Source of the DNA: Streptomyces sp. NBC_01288
GTDB taxonomy: Bacteria > Actinomycetota > Actinomycetes > Streptomycetales > Streptomycetaceae
Direction: 5' to 3'
Assembly: GCF_035982055.1 (NCBI RefSeq)
Contig: NZ_CP108427.1
Coordinates: 5,393,001 to 5,457,000 of the forward strand
Length of the DNA stretch: 64,000 nucleotides
The position numbers and the translations under genes were made by a program. Below, one piece after another: positions 42,343-51,296 of this stretch (its first letter is position 1; every line of letters begins with the position of its first letter). The notes beneath the pieces were generated by a model. The model made no database searches. It was not told the origin of the DNA and saw only the letters and a program-made list of their open reading frames with translations.

Positions 42343-43593
42343 GTGAAGGTCCTCGTCATCGGTACCGGCGCCCGCGAACACGCCCTGTGCCATTCCCTGT
42401 CCAACGACCCCGACGTCACCGCCCTGCACTGCGCCCCCGGCAACGCCGGCATCGCCGAGGCAGCCGAGTTGCACGAGGTCGACCCCCTGGACGGCGCAGC
42501 CGTAGCCGCGCTGGCCACCGAACTCGGTGCCGAGCTGGTCGTGGTCGGCCCGGAGGCACCCCTCGTCGCCGGGGTCGCCGACGCCGTGCGCGCGGCGGGC
42601 ATCCCGGTCTTCGGCCCCTCCGGGGAGGCCGCGCAGCTGGAGGGCTCCAAGGCCTTCGCCAAGGAAGTGATGGCGGCGGCCGGTGTGCCGACCGCCCGCT
42701 CCTACGTCTGCACGACCCCGCAAGAGGTCGACGCGGCCCTCGACGCCTTCGGTGCGCCGTACGTCGTGAAGGACGACGGACTGGCCGCGGGCAAGGGCGT
42801 CGTCGTCACCGACGACCTCGAAGCCGCGAAGGCGCACGCCAACGCCTGCGAGCGGGTCGTCATCGAGGAGTTCCTCGACGGCCCCGAGGTGTCGCTCTTC
42901 GCGATCACCGACGGCGTCACCGTCGTCCCGCTCCAGCCCGCGCAGGACTTCAAGCGCGCGCTGGACGGCGACGAGGGCCCGAACACCGGCGGCATGGGCG
43001 CGTACTCCCCGCTGCCGTGGGCCGACCCGAAGCTGGTGGACGAGGTCATGCAGACCGTCCTCCAGCCGACCGTCGACGAGATGCGCCACCGCGGCACCCC
43101 CTTCTCCGGCCTCCTCTACGCGGGCCTCGCGATCACGTCTCGCGGCGTCCGGGTCATCGAGTTCAACGCCCGGTTCGGCGACCCGGAGACCCAGGTGGTC
43201 CTGGCCCGCCTGAAGACCCCGCTGTCCGGCGTCCTGCTCGCCGCCGCGGACGGCACCCTCGACGACCTGGCCCCCCTGCGCTGGAGCGAGGACGCGGCGG
43301 TCACCGTCGTCATCGCCTCGCGCAACTACCCGGGCACCCCGCGCACCGGCGACCCGATCACCGGCCTCGACGAGGTCGCGGCGCAGGACGCCCCGCACGC
43401 GTACGTGCTGCACGCCGGGACCAGGTACGACGGCGACGACGTCGTCAGCGCGGGCGGCCGCGTCCTCTCCGTCACGGCGACCGGCGCGGACCTCACGCAG
43501 GCCCGCGAGCGTGCGTACGCGGCCGTGGCCCGCGTCCGTCTCGACGGTTCCCAGCACCGTACGGACATCGCGGCGAAGGCGGCGGGCGGCTAA
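42343..43593 (+). CDS. purD: Phosphoribosylamine-glycine ligase (GAR synthetase)
   Basis: PurD joins phosphoribosylamine and glycine with ATP in the second step of purine synthesis. The 416-residue ATP-grasp protein opens MKVLVIGTGAREHALCHSL. It shows YVVKDDGLAAGKGVVV (ATP loop), the DEGPNTGGMGAYSP segment and EFNARFGDPETQ near residues 267-278. The GTG start gives the normal N-terminus. It stands alone, with a hairpin 50 bp downstream. Confidence 0.97.
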   Translation: MKVLVIGTGAREHALCHSLSNDPDVTALHCAPGNAGIAEAAELHEVDPLDGAAVAALATELGAELVVVGPEAPLVAGVADAVRAAGIPVFGPSGEAAQLEGSKAFAKEVMAAAGVPTARSYVCTTPQEVDAALDAFGAPYVVKDDGLAAGKGVVVTDDLEAAKAHANACERVVIEEFLDGPEVSLFAITDGVTVVPLQPAQDFKRALDGDEGPNTGGMGAYSPLPWADPKLVDEVMQTVLQPTVDEMRHRGTPFSGLLYAGLAITSRGVRVIEFNARFGDPETQVVLARLKTPLSGVLLAAADGTLDDLAPLRWSEDAAVTVVIASRNYPGTPRTGDPITGLDEVAAQDAPHAYVLHAGTRYDGDDVVSAGGRVLSVTATGADLTQARERAYAAVARVRLDGSQHRTDIAAKAAGG

Positions 43594-43642
43594 CCCGAAA
43601 CTCCGCCGCGCACCAAGCGCCCCCGCGCTCCGATAAACCCGA

Positions 43643-43676
43643 CAGGCCCCGAATCCGTCTCACGATTCGGGGCCTG
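43643..43676. terminator. Terminator after purD
   Basis: Perfect 13-base arms (43643-43655 and 43664-43676, GGCCCCGAATC core) enclose an 8-base loop. Confidence 0.85.
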
Positions 43677-43890
43677 ATCCTTGCCCTCTGTCATCCACCT
43701 TTCCCCTGAGCCATTCCATCGAGTGACCGATGCCCCAACCGGCTGACGGGGACCGGGGCCCCAACTATGGTGCGGCGCAAGCGTTCCGGCACTTGGCCCA
43801 CCGGCATTGCGATGTCAGTGGCGGGTGCCACAGTGGGGGAGTGAGCAACGCCAGCGGAACGGGACAGCACGGAGGGGGCGAGGTCCGGTC

Positions 43891-45858
43891 GTGACCGGTA
43901 TGGGTGTGGGTGTGGAGGCGGGCGCGCAGTCGGCGCGTTCCCGGGCCTTGGCCGTGCTGCGGATCCGCAGCCGGGCGCTGGCCGTCGCCCTGTTGCCCGC
44001 CGCCGTCGCGGTGATCCTGCTCGCGGGCGGTTCCACCGGCCATCTCGTGGGCCGGGGCTGGGACCTCTCCCGCTGGATCATGGGCGTGGCCGCGGTCGTC
44101 GTGCTGCTCGCCGCCGGCGCCATCGCGCTGGTGGTCGCGCGGGCCCGCCCGGCCGTGAGTCCCACGGTCGCGATCGCCGAGGAATCGGCCCCCGACCTGT
44201 ACCGCCTGGTGCGCGACCTGGCCGACCGCCTCGACGTCCCCGCGCCGTCCGCGATAGCGCTCACCCCGGACTGCGACAGCTGGCTGGAGGACCGCACCCA
44301 CCCGTCCCACGGCCCGCCCCCGCAGGAGAACCGCGACGAGATCACCGGCGTACGCGGCCTCACCCCGACGCGTTCCCGTCGTACGGCCGCCTCGCCCGTC
44401 CTCGTCATCGGCTCCCCGTTCCTGTGGTGGATGCGGGTGGGCGAGCTGCGGGCGGTGCTCGCGCCGGTCGTCGCCGGTACGGGACCCTCGGCGCACCCGG
44501 ACATAGCCGCGGCCCGCCGTTTCGTACGGGGCCTGGACGCGGCGGTGGCCGTGACCTCGGCACCGCGCGGTCCCGTGTTCCGCTCGGTGCTGGCCGGCGT
44601 CGGCTGGGTCGCCCGGCTGCTGCTGCGCAGTTGCCGGGGACACGCGGCCGAGATGGAGCGGGGCGTGGCCGCCGCGGCCGCCGAGCGTGCACAGGCTGTG
44701 GACTACGGCCTGCGGATCGTCGCGCAGGAACAGGTGGGCCTGGCGTACGCGGGCTGGGACCGGCTGCTGACCCGGGTCGCGCTGCCCGCGTGGCGGATGG
44801 GCCGCTGGCCGTCCCGGCTGGACGCGGGCGTCGTCGCGGCGCTCACGGAGCTGTCCCGCCGCGACCGCCTGGCCGAGGGTTTCGCCTCCCGGCTCGGCGA
44901 GCGCCCCGCCTGTGACCTGCTCGAAGAACCCGGCACGATCGACGAGGCGACCTCGCTCCTCGCCGCCCGCCTGTTCCACGGGGGCCCCGCCGAGACCGGT
45001 CCCGACTGGGCGCCGGTGAGCTGGCAGGAGTACCCGGAGGAGGTCGTCGACCGCAAATGGCGCACCGACGCGGCCCGCCTCCACCGCGTCCTGGACACCC
45101 TGGGCGTCCGCCGCGCCCCCGACCCGACCCCGCCCCACCACGACGCCCCGACCCTGGCCCGCGTGGTGGACCACCTGACGGACCCGACGGCGACGGCACC
45201 GGGCGACCGGTACGGCGAGGCCGACGGCCGTACGGAGGAGGGCTACGCGGAGGAGGGCTACGCGGAGGCCGACGGCGCCGCCGATCCGTACGCGGCGGAC
45301 GTCACCCTCAGCGGCCCGCCCACCCCCGCACAGCCGGAACCCCCAGCCCCCCACCTGGAACCGGCGCCGGAACCAGACCTGGCCCCTCACTCCCGTCCGG
45401 AGCCCGAGCCCTACAAGGCGATGGCCGACGACGACGAAGAGTTCGGCGAGAGCGGATCGCCGCACAGCGCGGCCCTCGCCGCGGGCCTCACCGCGGAGTT
45501 GGCGCGCGAGGAGGCCGCGACCCCGCCGATCAGCTCGGCCCCGCCCGGGCAAGGACCCGACACCGGGCTCTGGGACGACACCGCGCTCCCCCTCTTCCCG
45601 CTCCAACCCCCGCGCACCGGGCGGGAGTTGCTCGCCGATCACGTCACGGCGATGGTGTGCTGCGCCGCGATGGACACCGCCGGCGCGCTGCCCGGACTGG
45701 ACTGGCTCGACGGTCCGACGCTGCTCGTCAACGGCGAAAGGGCGGCCGACCTCGCCCCGAGGGTCCTCAGCCTCGTGGAGGACGGCGACCCCGCTCCGCT
45801 CCAGGCGTGGCTGATCGACCTGGGCATACGCCCGGAGAAGCCGGTTCGCCTCGTCTGA
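43891..45858 (+). CDS. Membrane protein with a degenerate M48-peptidase-like region
   Basis: The 655-residue protein has two N-terminal helices (about residues 28-80). The next region follows the M48 plan: PDLYRLVRDLADRLDVPAPS, then PVLVIGSPFLWWMRVGELRA. Where M48 enzymes have AHExxH, this protein reads APVVAGTG, so the zinc site is lost. A variable Pro/Glu-rich part (about 440-540, including a duplicated EEGYAE) precedes a conserved C-terminal segment (DHVTAMVCCAAMDTAGALPG). GAGG lies seven bases before GTG 43891. A structural or regulatory pseudo-protease is my reading; it has no named family. Confidence 0.72.
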   Translation: MTGMGVGVEAGAQSARSRALAVLRIRSRALAVALLPAAVAVILLAGGSTGHLVGRGWDLSRWIMGVAAVVVLLAAGAIALVVARARPAVSPTVAIAEESAPDLYRLVRDLADRLDVPAPSAIALTPDCDSWLEDRTHPSHGPPPQENRDEITGVRGLTPTRSRRTAASPVLVIGSPFLWWMRVGELRAVLAPVVAGTGPSAHPDIAAARRFVRGLDAAVAVTSAPRGPVFRSVLAGVGWVARLLLRSCRGHAAEMERGVAAAAAERAQAVDYGLRIVAQEQVGLAYAGWDRLLTRVALPAWRMGRWPSRLDAGVVAALTELSRRDRLAEGFASRLGERPACDLLEEPGTIDEATSLLAARLFHGGPAETGPDWAPVSWQEYPEEVVDRKWRTDAARLHRVLDTLGVRRAPDPTPPHHDAPTLARVVDHLTDPTATAPGDRYGEADGRTEEGYAEEGYAEADGAADPYAADVTLSGPPTPAQPEPPAPHLEPAPEPDLAPHSRPEPEPYKAMADDDEEFGESGSPHSAALAAGLTAELAREEAATPPISSAPPGQGPDTGLWDDTALPLFPLQPPRTGRELLADHVTAMVCCAAMDTAGALPGLDWLDGPTLLVNGERAADLAPRVLSLVEDGDPAPLQAWLIDLGIRPEKPVRLV

Positions 45859-46044
45859 ATCCCCGAACCTGGGCGGAATCCGCACTTCCACTTTTGGTCA
45901 ATTGGCAACGACCAGTGACAGAGTGAGTGCTTAATGTGATGTGCTGAGGCCGATCCCGTACGCCGTCCCGGACGTGGCAAAGGCTTACGGCATACGACAG
46001 TTGGACGAAGGAACACCACGGGGGCACGAGGGAGGGGAGTGATC

Positions 46045-47556
46045 ATGGGGTCGGAGCAGATCCGCCGCTGGGAGTCCGGAGCGCTGGCGCACGCCGTCAC
46101 GGACCCCTTCGGGCAGGGCCCGGTCCCCTGGCTCCGGGGCAGCGAGACCTACTTCGACGACACCGGCCACGTCGTCCCCTGGTACGTGGACCCGACCCCG
46201 GCCCACGCCCCCCGCACCTCCGGCAGGAACGCCCCCAAGCTCCCGGCGCCACGCGCGTCCGAGGGCGGCGGTCCGCGCTCGGCCGACGATGTCCGCCGCC
46301 AGATCAAGGGGTTCACCTCGGCCGGCGCGGTCGCACCCGGCGAGGCGCTCGACTTCCACGTCACGGTCGACCCGCCCCAGGAGTTCGCCGTCGACATCTA
46401 CCGCATCGGCCACTACGGCGGTGACGGCGCCGCGAAGATCACCACCAGCCCCCGGCTCTCGGGCATCGTCCAGCCCCCGCCGCTCACCGCCGACCGCACG
46501 GTCTCCTGCCACCACTGGTGGCTGTCCTGGCGCTTGCAGATCCCGAGCTACTGGAGCATCGGCGCGTACGTGGCCGTCCTCACGACCGCCGACGGCTACC
46601 GCTCGCACATCCCCTTCACGGTCCGCGACAACCACCCCGCCGACCTGCTCCTCCTCCTGCCCGACATCACCTGGCAGGCCTACAACCTCTACCCGGAGGA
46701 CGGCCACACCGGCGCGAGCCTCTACCACGCCTGGGACGGCGACGGCCGCCTCCTCGGCGAGTCCGAGGCCGCGACGACGGTCTCCTTCGACCGCCCGTAC
46801 GCGGGCGCGGGCCTGCCCCTCCATGTGGGCCACGCCTACGACTTCATCCGCTGGGCCGAGCGCTACGGCTACGATCTCGCCTACGCCGACGCCCGCGACC
46901 TGCACTCAGGACGCGTCGACCCCACCCGCTACCGGGGGTTGGTCTTCCCGGGCCACGACGAGTACTGGTCGACACAGATGCGCCGTACCGTCGAACGCGC
47001 CCGCGACCACGGCACGTCCCTCGTCTTCCTCTCCGCCAACACCATGTACTGGCAAGTGGAGTTGGGGCCGTCCCCGTCCGGTGTCCCCGACCGCCTGCTC
47101 ACCTGCCGCAAGCGCCGGGGCCCGGGCAAACCGGTGCTGTGGCGCGAAGTCGACCGCCCAGAGCAGCAGTTGGTCGGCATCCAGTACGCGGGCCGCGTGC
47201 CCGAGCCGCACCCTTTGATCGTCCGCAACGCCGACCACTGGCTGTGGGAGGCGACCGGCGCCGGGGAGGGCGACCAGATCGAGGGCCTGGTCGCGGGCGA
47301 GGCCGACCGGTACTTCCCGCGCACCCAGCTGCCCCCGCACGAGGAGCGCATCCTGCTCGCCCACTCCCCGTACGCGGACGGCGAGGGCGCCCTCCGCCAC
47401 CAGGAGACGTCCCTGTACCGGGCGCCGTCCGGTTCCCTCGTCTTCGCCTCCGGCACCTTCGCCTGGTCACCGGCCCTGGACCGCCCCGGCCACGTGGACG
47501 CCCGCGTCCAGCGCGCCACGGCCAACCTCCTGGACCGCATCTGCAAGCACGACTAA
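46045..47556 (+). CDS. N,N-dimethylformamidase beta-subunit-like protein
   Basis: The 503-residue product resembles the large-subunit C-terminal domain of DMFase. Visible features are EFAVDIYRIGHYGGDGAAKI, DITWQAYNLYPEDG, a LYHAWDGDG segment, LVFPGHDEYWSTQMRR and SANTMYWQVEL. In DMFase the His and nearby Tyr/Glu ligate an active-site iron. No small subunit is seen here, so activity is uncertain. ATG 46045 is favoured by GGAGGGGA six bases upstream. It lies between the M48-like gene and purC, all in one direction. Confidence 0.85.
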   Translation: MGSEQIRRWESGALAHAVTDPFGQGPVPWLRGSETYFDDTGHVVPWYVDPTPAHAPRTSGRNAPKLPAPRASEGGGPRSADDVRRQIKGFTSAGAVAPGEALDFHVTVDPPQEFAVDIYRIGHYGGDGAAKITTSPRLSGIVQPPPLTADRTVSCHHWWLSWRLQIPSYWSIGAYVAVLTTADGYRSHIPFTVRDNHPADLLLLLPDITWQAYNLYPEDGHTGASLYHAWDGDGRLLGESEAATTVSFDRPYAGAGLPLHVGHAYDFIRWAERYGYDLAYADARDLHSGRVDPTRYRGLVFPGHDEYWSTQMRRTVERARDHGTSLVFLSANTMYWQVELGPSPSGVPDRLLTCRKRRGPGKPVLWREVDRPEQQLVGIQYAGRVPEPHPLIVRNADHWLWEATGAGEGDQIEGLVAGEADRYFPRTQLPPHEERILLAHSPYADGEGALRHQETSLYRAPSGSLVFASGTFAWSPALDRPGHVDARVQRATANLLDRICKHD

Positions 47557-47627
47557 CCCCCGCGACCAGGGGTCGGTCCCGCATACGGGACAATCGAGCC
47601 AGTTGGAGAGACCCACTGGAGGAACCC

Positions 47628-48527
47628 GTGTCCGGATTCGTAGAAAAGCCCGAGCCGCTCCAGGTTCCGGGCCTGACGCACCTCCACACCGGCAAGGTGC
47701 GCGAGCTCTACCAGAACGAGGCGGGCGACCTCGTGATGGTCGCCAGCGACCGCATGTCCGCCTACGACTGGGTGCTGCCCACGGAGATCCCCGACAAGGG
47801 CCGCGTCCTCACCCAGCTCTCCCTCTGGTGGTTCGACCAGCTCGCCGACCTGATCCCCAACCACGTCCTCGGCACCGACCTCCCGCCCGGCGCCCCCGCC
47901 GACTGGGCGGGCCGCACCCTCATCTGCAAGTCCCTCCAGATGGTCCCGGTCGAGTGCGTGGCCCGCGGCTACCTCACCGGCTCCGGCCTGGTCGAGTACG
48001 ACGCCTCCCGCACGGTCTGCGGCCTCGCCCTCCCCGAGGGCCTGGTCGACGGCAGCGAACTCCCGGCCCCGATCTTCACCCCGGCGACGAAGGCCGCCGT
48101 AGGGGAGCACGACGAGAACGTGTCGTACGAGGAGGTCGCGCGTCAGGTCGGTGCCGACACCGCCGCGCAGCTGCGCCAGGCGACGCTCGCGGTGTACGGC
48201 CGGGCCCGGGACATCGCGCGCGAGCGGGGCATCGTCCTCGCGGACACGAAGTTCGAGTTCGGCTTCGACGGCGAGACGCTGATCGCCGCCGACGAGGTGC
48301 TCACCCCGGACTCGTCCCGCTTCTGGCCGGCCGAGACCTGGGAGCCGGGCCACGCGCAGCCGTCGTACGACAAGCAGTTCGTGCGCGACTGGCTCACCGG
48401 CCCGGAGTCCGGCTGGGACCGCAGGAGCGAGCAGCCGCCGCCGGCGCTTCCGCAGCAGGTGGTGGACGCGACGCGCGCGAAGTACATCGAGGCGTACGAG
48501 CGCCTGACGGGCCTGAACTGGGCCTAG
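47628..48527 (+). CDS. purC: Phosphoribosylaminoimidazole-succinocarboxamide synthase
   Basis: PurC couples CAIR to aspartate with ATP, giving SAICAR. The 299-residue enzyme is of the longer type. It has GKVRELYQNEAGDLVMVASDRMSAYD at the start of the ATP site, CVARGYLTGSGLVEY, TKAAVGEHDENVSYEE and TKFEFGFDGE-ADEVLTPDSSRFW. GGAGGA lies four bases before GTG 47628. A strong hairpin follows the stop codon by 13 bp. Confidence 0.97.
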   Translation: MSGFVEKPEPLQVPGLTHLHTGKVRELYQNEAGDLVMVASDRMSAYDWVLPTEIPDKGRVLTQLSLWWFDQLADLIPNHVLGTDLPPGAPADWAGRTLICKSLQMVPVECVARGYLTGSGLVEYDASRTVCGLALPEGLVDGSELPAPIFTPATKAAVGEHDENVSYEEVARQVGADTAAQLRQATLAVYGRARDIARERGIVLADTKFEFGFDGETLIAADEVLTPDSSRFWPAETWEPGHAQPSYDKQFVRDWLTGPESGWDRRSEQPPPALPQQVVDATRAKYIEAYERLTGLNWA

Positions 48528-48540
48528 AGGGCACGAAAAA

Positions 48541-48562
48541 CCCCGGTCCACCCGGACCGGGG
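48541..48562. terminator. Terminator between purC and tRNA-Gly
   Basis: CCCCGGTCC and GGACCGGGG form perfect arms around a 4-base loop. Five A residues precede it and T-rich sequence follows, so it can serve convergent purC and tRNA-Gly(GCC). Confidence 0.88.
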
Positions 48563-48573
48563 TCTTTGTTTGG

Positions 48574-48646
48574 AGCGGACGACCAGGTTCGAACTGGCGA
48601 CCTCAACCTTGGCAAGGTTGCGCTCTACCAACTGAGCTACGTCCGC
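48574..48646 (-). tRNA. tRNA-Gly, anticodon GCC (copy 1)
   Basis: The 73-nt cloverleaf has a GCGGACG/CGTCCGC acceptor, TTGCCAA anticodon loop and GTTCGAACC T arm. It is identical over its length to 53187-53259. No CCA is encoded. Confidence 0.95.
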
Positions 48647-48669
48647 GTTGCGCCGTGGCGCGAGAGCAA

Positions 48670-49287
48670 CTATACCCAACCTCGCTCGCGTGCGAGACGC
48701 ACTGCCGCATGCCGGTTCTCGGCCCCGAGTTTCGAGACGGCGGACGAGAGATAGTTCCGTACGGTCCCCTGCGAGAGCGCGGCCCGTTCGGCGATCTCCG
48801 CGACCGGCGCCCCGTCGGCGGCCAACTCCAGCACCTCGGCCTCACGGGCGGTCAGCGGCGAGTCCCCGGCGGAGATCGCGTCGGCGGCCAACTCGGGGTC
48901 GACATAACGGTTTCCGGCATGCACGGTACGAATGATCTCGGCAAGCCGCTGCGCACTGACGGTCTTCGGCACAAACCCCCGCACCCCCGCCGCAAGCGCC
49001 CTCTTCAGATGCCCGGGCCGCCCATGCCCGGTCACGATCAACACCCGGCACCCCGGCAACTCGGCCCGCAACGATGTGGCCACCTTCACACCGTCCGCCC
49101 CCGGCATCTGAAGATCCAGCACAGCCACATCCGGCTCATGAGCCCGAGCCATGGCCAACGCCTCGGGCCCGGTAGCAGCCTCGGCCACCACCACGAGGTC
49201 ATCCTCCAGCCCGAGCAACGCGGCAAGCGCACCCCGGATGAGGTGCTCGTCATCGGCGAGCAGGAGTCTTACGACGGGGGCGGTCAT
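48670..49287 (-). CDS. LuxR-family response regulator (DesR-like)
   Basis: The 205-residue regulator has a receiver domain (LLLADDEHLIRGALAALLG; phospho-Asp in VAVLDLQMPGADG near residue 57; Lys in FVPKTVS). A LuxR/NarL helix-turn-helix follows (LTAREAEVLELAADGAPVAE, then GTVRNYLSSAVSKL, about 145-190). With the sensor kinase and ABC-2 genes at 49492-53041 it forms a DesKR-like membrane-stress or drug-export module. The reading order is transporter, kinase, regulator. Confidence 0.93.
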   Translation of the reverse strand: MTAPVVRLLLADDEHLIRGALAALLGLEDDLVVVAEAATGPEALAMARAHEPDVAVLDLQMPGADGVKVATSLRAELPGCRVLIVTGHGRPGHLKRALAAGVRGFVPKTVSAQRLAEIIRTVHAGNRYVDPELAADAISAGDSPLTAREAEVLELAADGAPVAEIAERAALSQGTVRNYLSSAVSKLGAENRHAAVRLARERGWV

Positions 49288-49333
49288 GGGGTGCTCCTGG
49301 TGAGGGCGGGCAGGGGACGTTCGGGGTGGGCGG

Positions 49334-49495
49334 TCACGGGGCGATTTCCCCGGCTTGCGGCGGGCAGGGGCGGATGGGACGGGCGGTCATGAGGCCCCCG
49401 GTTGCCATGGCGGCCGGAGGGCGTGCGACCCGCTCGATCACGAGGCACCGGGCCCCCGCCACGACCAGCGGGCGCGCCACGCGCAGCGCGTTCAT
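49334..49495 (-). CDS. Possible small ORF coupled to the kinase gene, 53 aa
   Basis: An ATG overlaps the kinase stop (ATGA) and opens a 53-codon frame with high third-position GC, beginning MNALRVARPLVVAGARCLVI. It fills the otherwise unusual 204-bp gap between kinase and regulator. No family is recognised and the ribosome site is weak, so this could equally be non-coding. Confidence 0.25.
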   Translation of the reverse strand: MNALRVARPLVVAGARCLVIERVARPPAAMATGGLMTARPIRPCPPQAGEIAP

Positions 49496-51276
49496 GAGGC
49501 CGAGCCCCCCGTCCCCGCAGCCCCGGCCAACGGCACCGTGGCCACCACCCGGAACCGGTCGCCGTCCACAGCCCCGGCTTCCAACTCCCCGCCGACCGCG
49601 GTCAGTCGCTCCCGCAGCCCGACCAACCCCGATCCGCCACGGCCCTCGACGACCTTGGCCTCGTGGTTCTCTCCAGCGAGCCCGGATCCACTACCGCCTT
49701 CGCCCACCTTGGCCCCGCGGGTTTCCGACGTCGGCCCCAACCCGCCCCCGCCGTCGATCACTTCGGCCCGGCCCTTCTCTCCAGCCGGCCCGGACCCGGC
49801 ACCGCTTTCGCCCACCTCCGCCCCGTGGGTTTCCGATGCCGGCCCCGACCTGCCACCGCCGTCGCCCACCTTGGCCCCGTGGGTTTCCGACGTCGGCCCC
49901 AACCCGCCCCCGCCGTCGATCACTTCGGCCCGGCCCTTCTCTCCAGCCGGCCCGGACCCGGCACCGCTTTCGCCCACCTCTGCTCCGTGGGTTTCCGATG
50001 CCGGCCCCGACCTGCCACCGCCGTCGCCCGCCTCCGCCCCGTGGGTTTCCGACGTCGGCCCCAACCCGCCCCCGCCGTCGATCACTTCGGCCCGGGCCTT
50101 CTCCACCACCAGCCCCGGCTCCCCAGCCCCGTCGACGACCTCGCCCCCGCCGCCCCCTCCAGCCGGCCCCACCAGCCCAGACCCCCGCCCGCCCCCGCCG
50201 CCCTTGACCCCGTCGTTCTCAACGGTGAGCACAACCCGCCCCTGCTCCACCCGCACCCCCACCACACACCGCCCCGCATCCCCATGCCGCAGTACATTGG
50301 TCGTCGCCTCGCGAACCACCCACCCGAGCGCCGACTGCACCTCGACCGGCAGTCCCGCCGCGTCGCCGGTCACCTCGCAGTCGATGCCGGCGGCGGCCAA
50401 CACGCCCTGCGCACCGGCCAGTTCGAGTCGGAGGTCGGCCTCGCGGTAGCCCCGTACGACATCCCGCACCTCCCGTTGGGACTCCCGGGCGATCCGCTGG
50501 ACCTCGATCATCTGCTCCACGGCCTCGGTGCGCCCGCGCCGGGCGAGCTGTACGGCGAGTTCGCTCTTCAGCGCGATCACCGACAGGTTGCGGCCCATGA
50601 CATCGTGCAGGTCGCGCCCGAACCGCAGCCGTTCCTCGGCGACGGCGAGGCGGGCCCGGGTCTCGCGGGCCTCGTCGAGTTCGTAGACGGCGTCGAGCAG
50701 CCAGACGGAGAACGCGGCGGTGAAGGCGAGACAGCCGGCGGTGAAGAGGACGGCGACCGCGGTGCCGAGCGCGGCGGGCGCGGCCACGCCCAGCGGGAGC
50801 TGTACGACCAGCGCCCCGCCCACGGCACTCGCCACCACGGCGAGGAGGTGCCGCCGGCCGCGGACCCCGAGCGTGAGCGTGCCGGTGCCGAAGCCCAGCA
50901 CGCACACGAAGACCGTGCTCGTGGCGGCCCGCAGGTCGTCGCCGCCGGGACCCCGTTCCCGTAGAACGAGCGCGATGACGGAGATCAGCACGGTGACCGT
51001 ACCGAGGGCCCACAGGAGCCGTACGGGCTGCGCCCGCCGGTCGCGCGTCCAGTCGAGTGCCCGGGAGGCGGTGGCGGAGCAGAGCAGGGCGTGCACGACG
51101 ACCACCGCCGTCATCCAGCCCGCGAGACCCGCCCGGACCTGGGCGAACAGCGGCAGCCCGACCGCCGCGACCTCGAAGACCGCGAAGAAGTGGAAGGACC
51201 ACCGGGTGTACGTCTCGACCTTCCCGGGTGTGCTCTTCCGTCCCCACCAGCCGCCCGAACCTCCAGGTATCCGCAT
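49492..51276 (-). CDS. Sensor histidine kinase with repeat-expanded ATP lid
   Basis: The 594-residue NarL-type (HisKA_3) kinase has about six membrane helices in residues 25-190. The phospho-acceptor lies in DLHDVMGRNLSV (His224). An HATPase domain contains the N box VVREATTNVLRHG and VVLTVENDG (D355). The normal continuation SGLVGLRERLTAVGGELEAG only appears at about residue 548. Between them lie about 190 residues of Gly/Ser/Glu-rich tandem repeats. The ATG at 51276 follows GGGGAG by nine bases. The product probably senses envelope stress and controls the adjacent ABC-2 exporter. Whether the kinase still binds ATP normally is unknown. Confidence 0.88.
   Translation of the reverse strand: MRIPGGSGGWWGRKSTPGKVETYTRWSFHFFAVFEVAAVGLPLFAQVRAGLAGWMTAVVVVHALLCSATASRALDWTRDRRAQPVRLLWALGTVTVLISVIALVLRERGPGGDDLRAATSTVFVCVLGFGTGTLTLGVRGRRHLLAVVASAVGGALVVQLPLGVAAPAALGTAVAVLFTAGCLAFTAAFSVWLLDAVYELDEARETRARLAVAEERLRFGRDLHDVMGRNLSVIALKSELAVQLARRGRTEAVEQMIEVQRIARESQREVRDVVRGYREADLRLELAGAQGVLAAAGIDCEVTGDAAGLPVEVQSALGWVVREATTNVLRHGDAGRCVVGVRVEQGRVVLTVENDGVKGGGGGRGSGLVGPAGGGGGGEVVDGAGEPGLVVEKARAEVIDGGGGLGPTSETHGAEAGDGGGRSGPASETHGAEVGESGAGSGPAGEKGRAEVIDGGGGLGPTSETHGAKVGDGGGRSGPASETHGAEVGESGAGSGPAGEKGRAEVIDGGGGLGPTSETRGAKVGEGGSGSGLAGENHEAKVVEGRGGSGLVGLRERLTAVGGELEAGAVDGDRFRVVATVPLAGAAGTGGSAS
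49690..50110 (-). repeat. In-frame 162-bp tandem repeat (three units) in the kinase gene
   Basis: The shared motif CCGTCGATCACTTCGGCCCG recurs at 49751, 49913 and 50075, giving an exact 162-bp period (54 residues). The boundaries are approximate because flanking sequence is a weaker relative. The period is a multiple of three, so length change keeps the frame. Confidence 0.9.
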
Positions 51277-51296
51277 GTGCAGGTGCTCCCCGTACT

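Noticed and set aside
49690..50110. CRISPR-like regular repeats
   Set aside because: Units are 162 bp, adjacent without spacers, in frame with the kinase and without cas genes. The same holds for 9445-9813.
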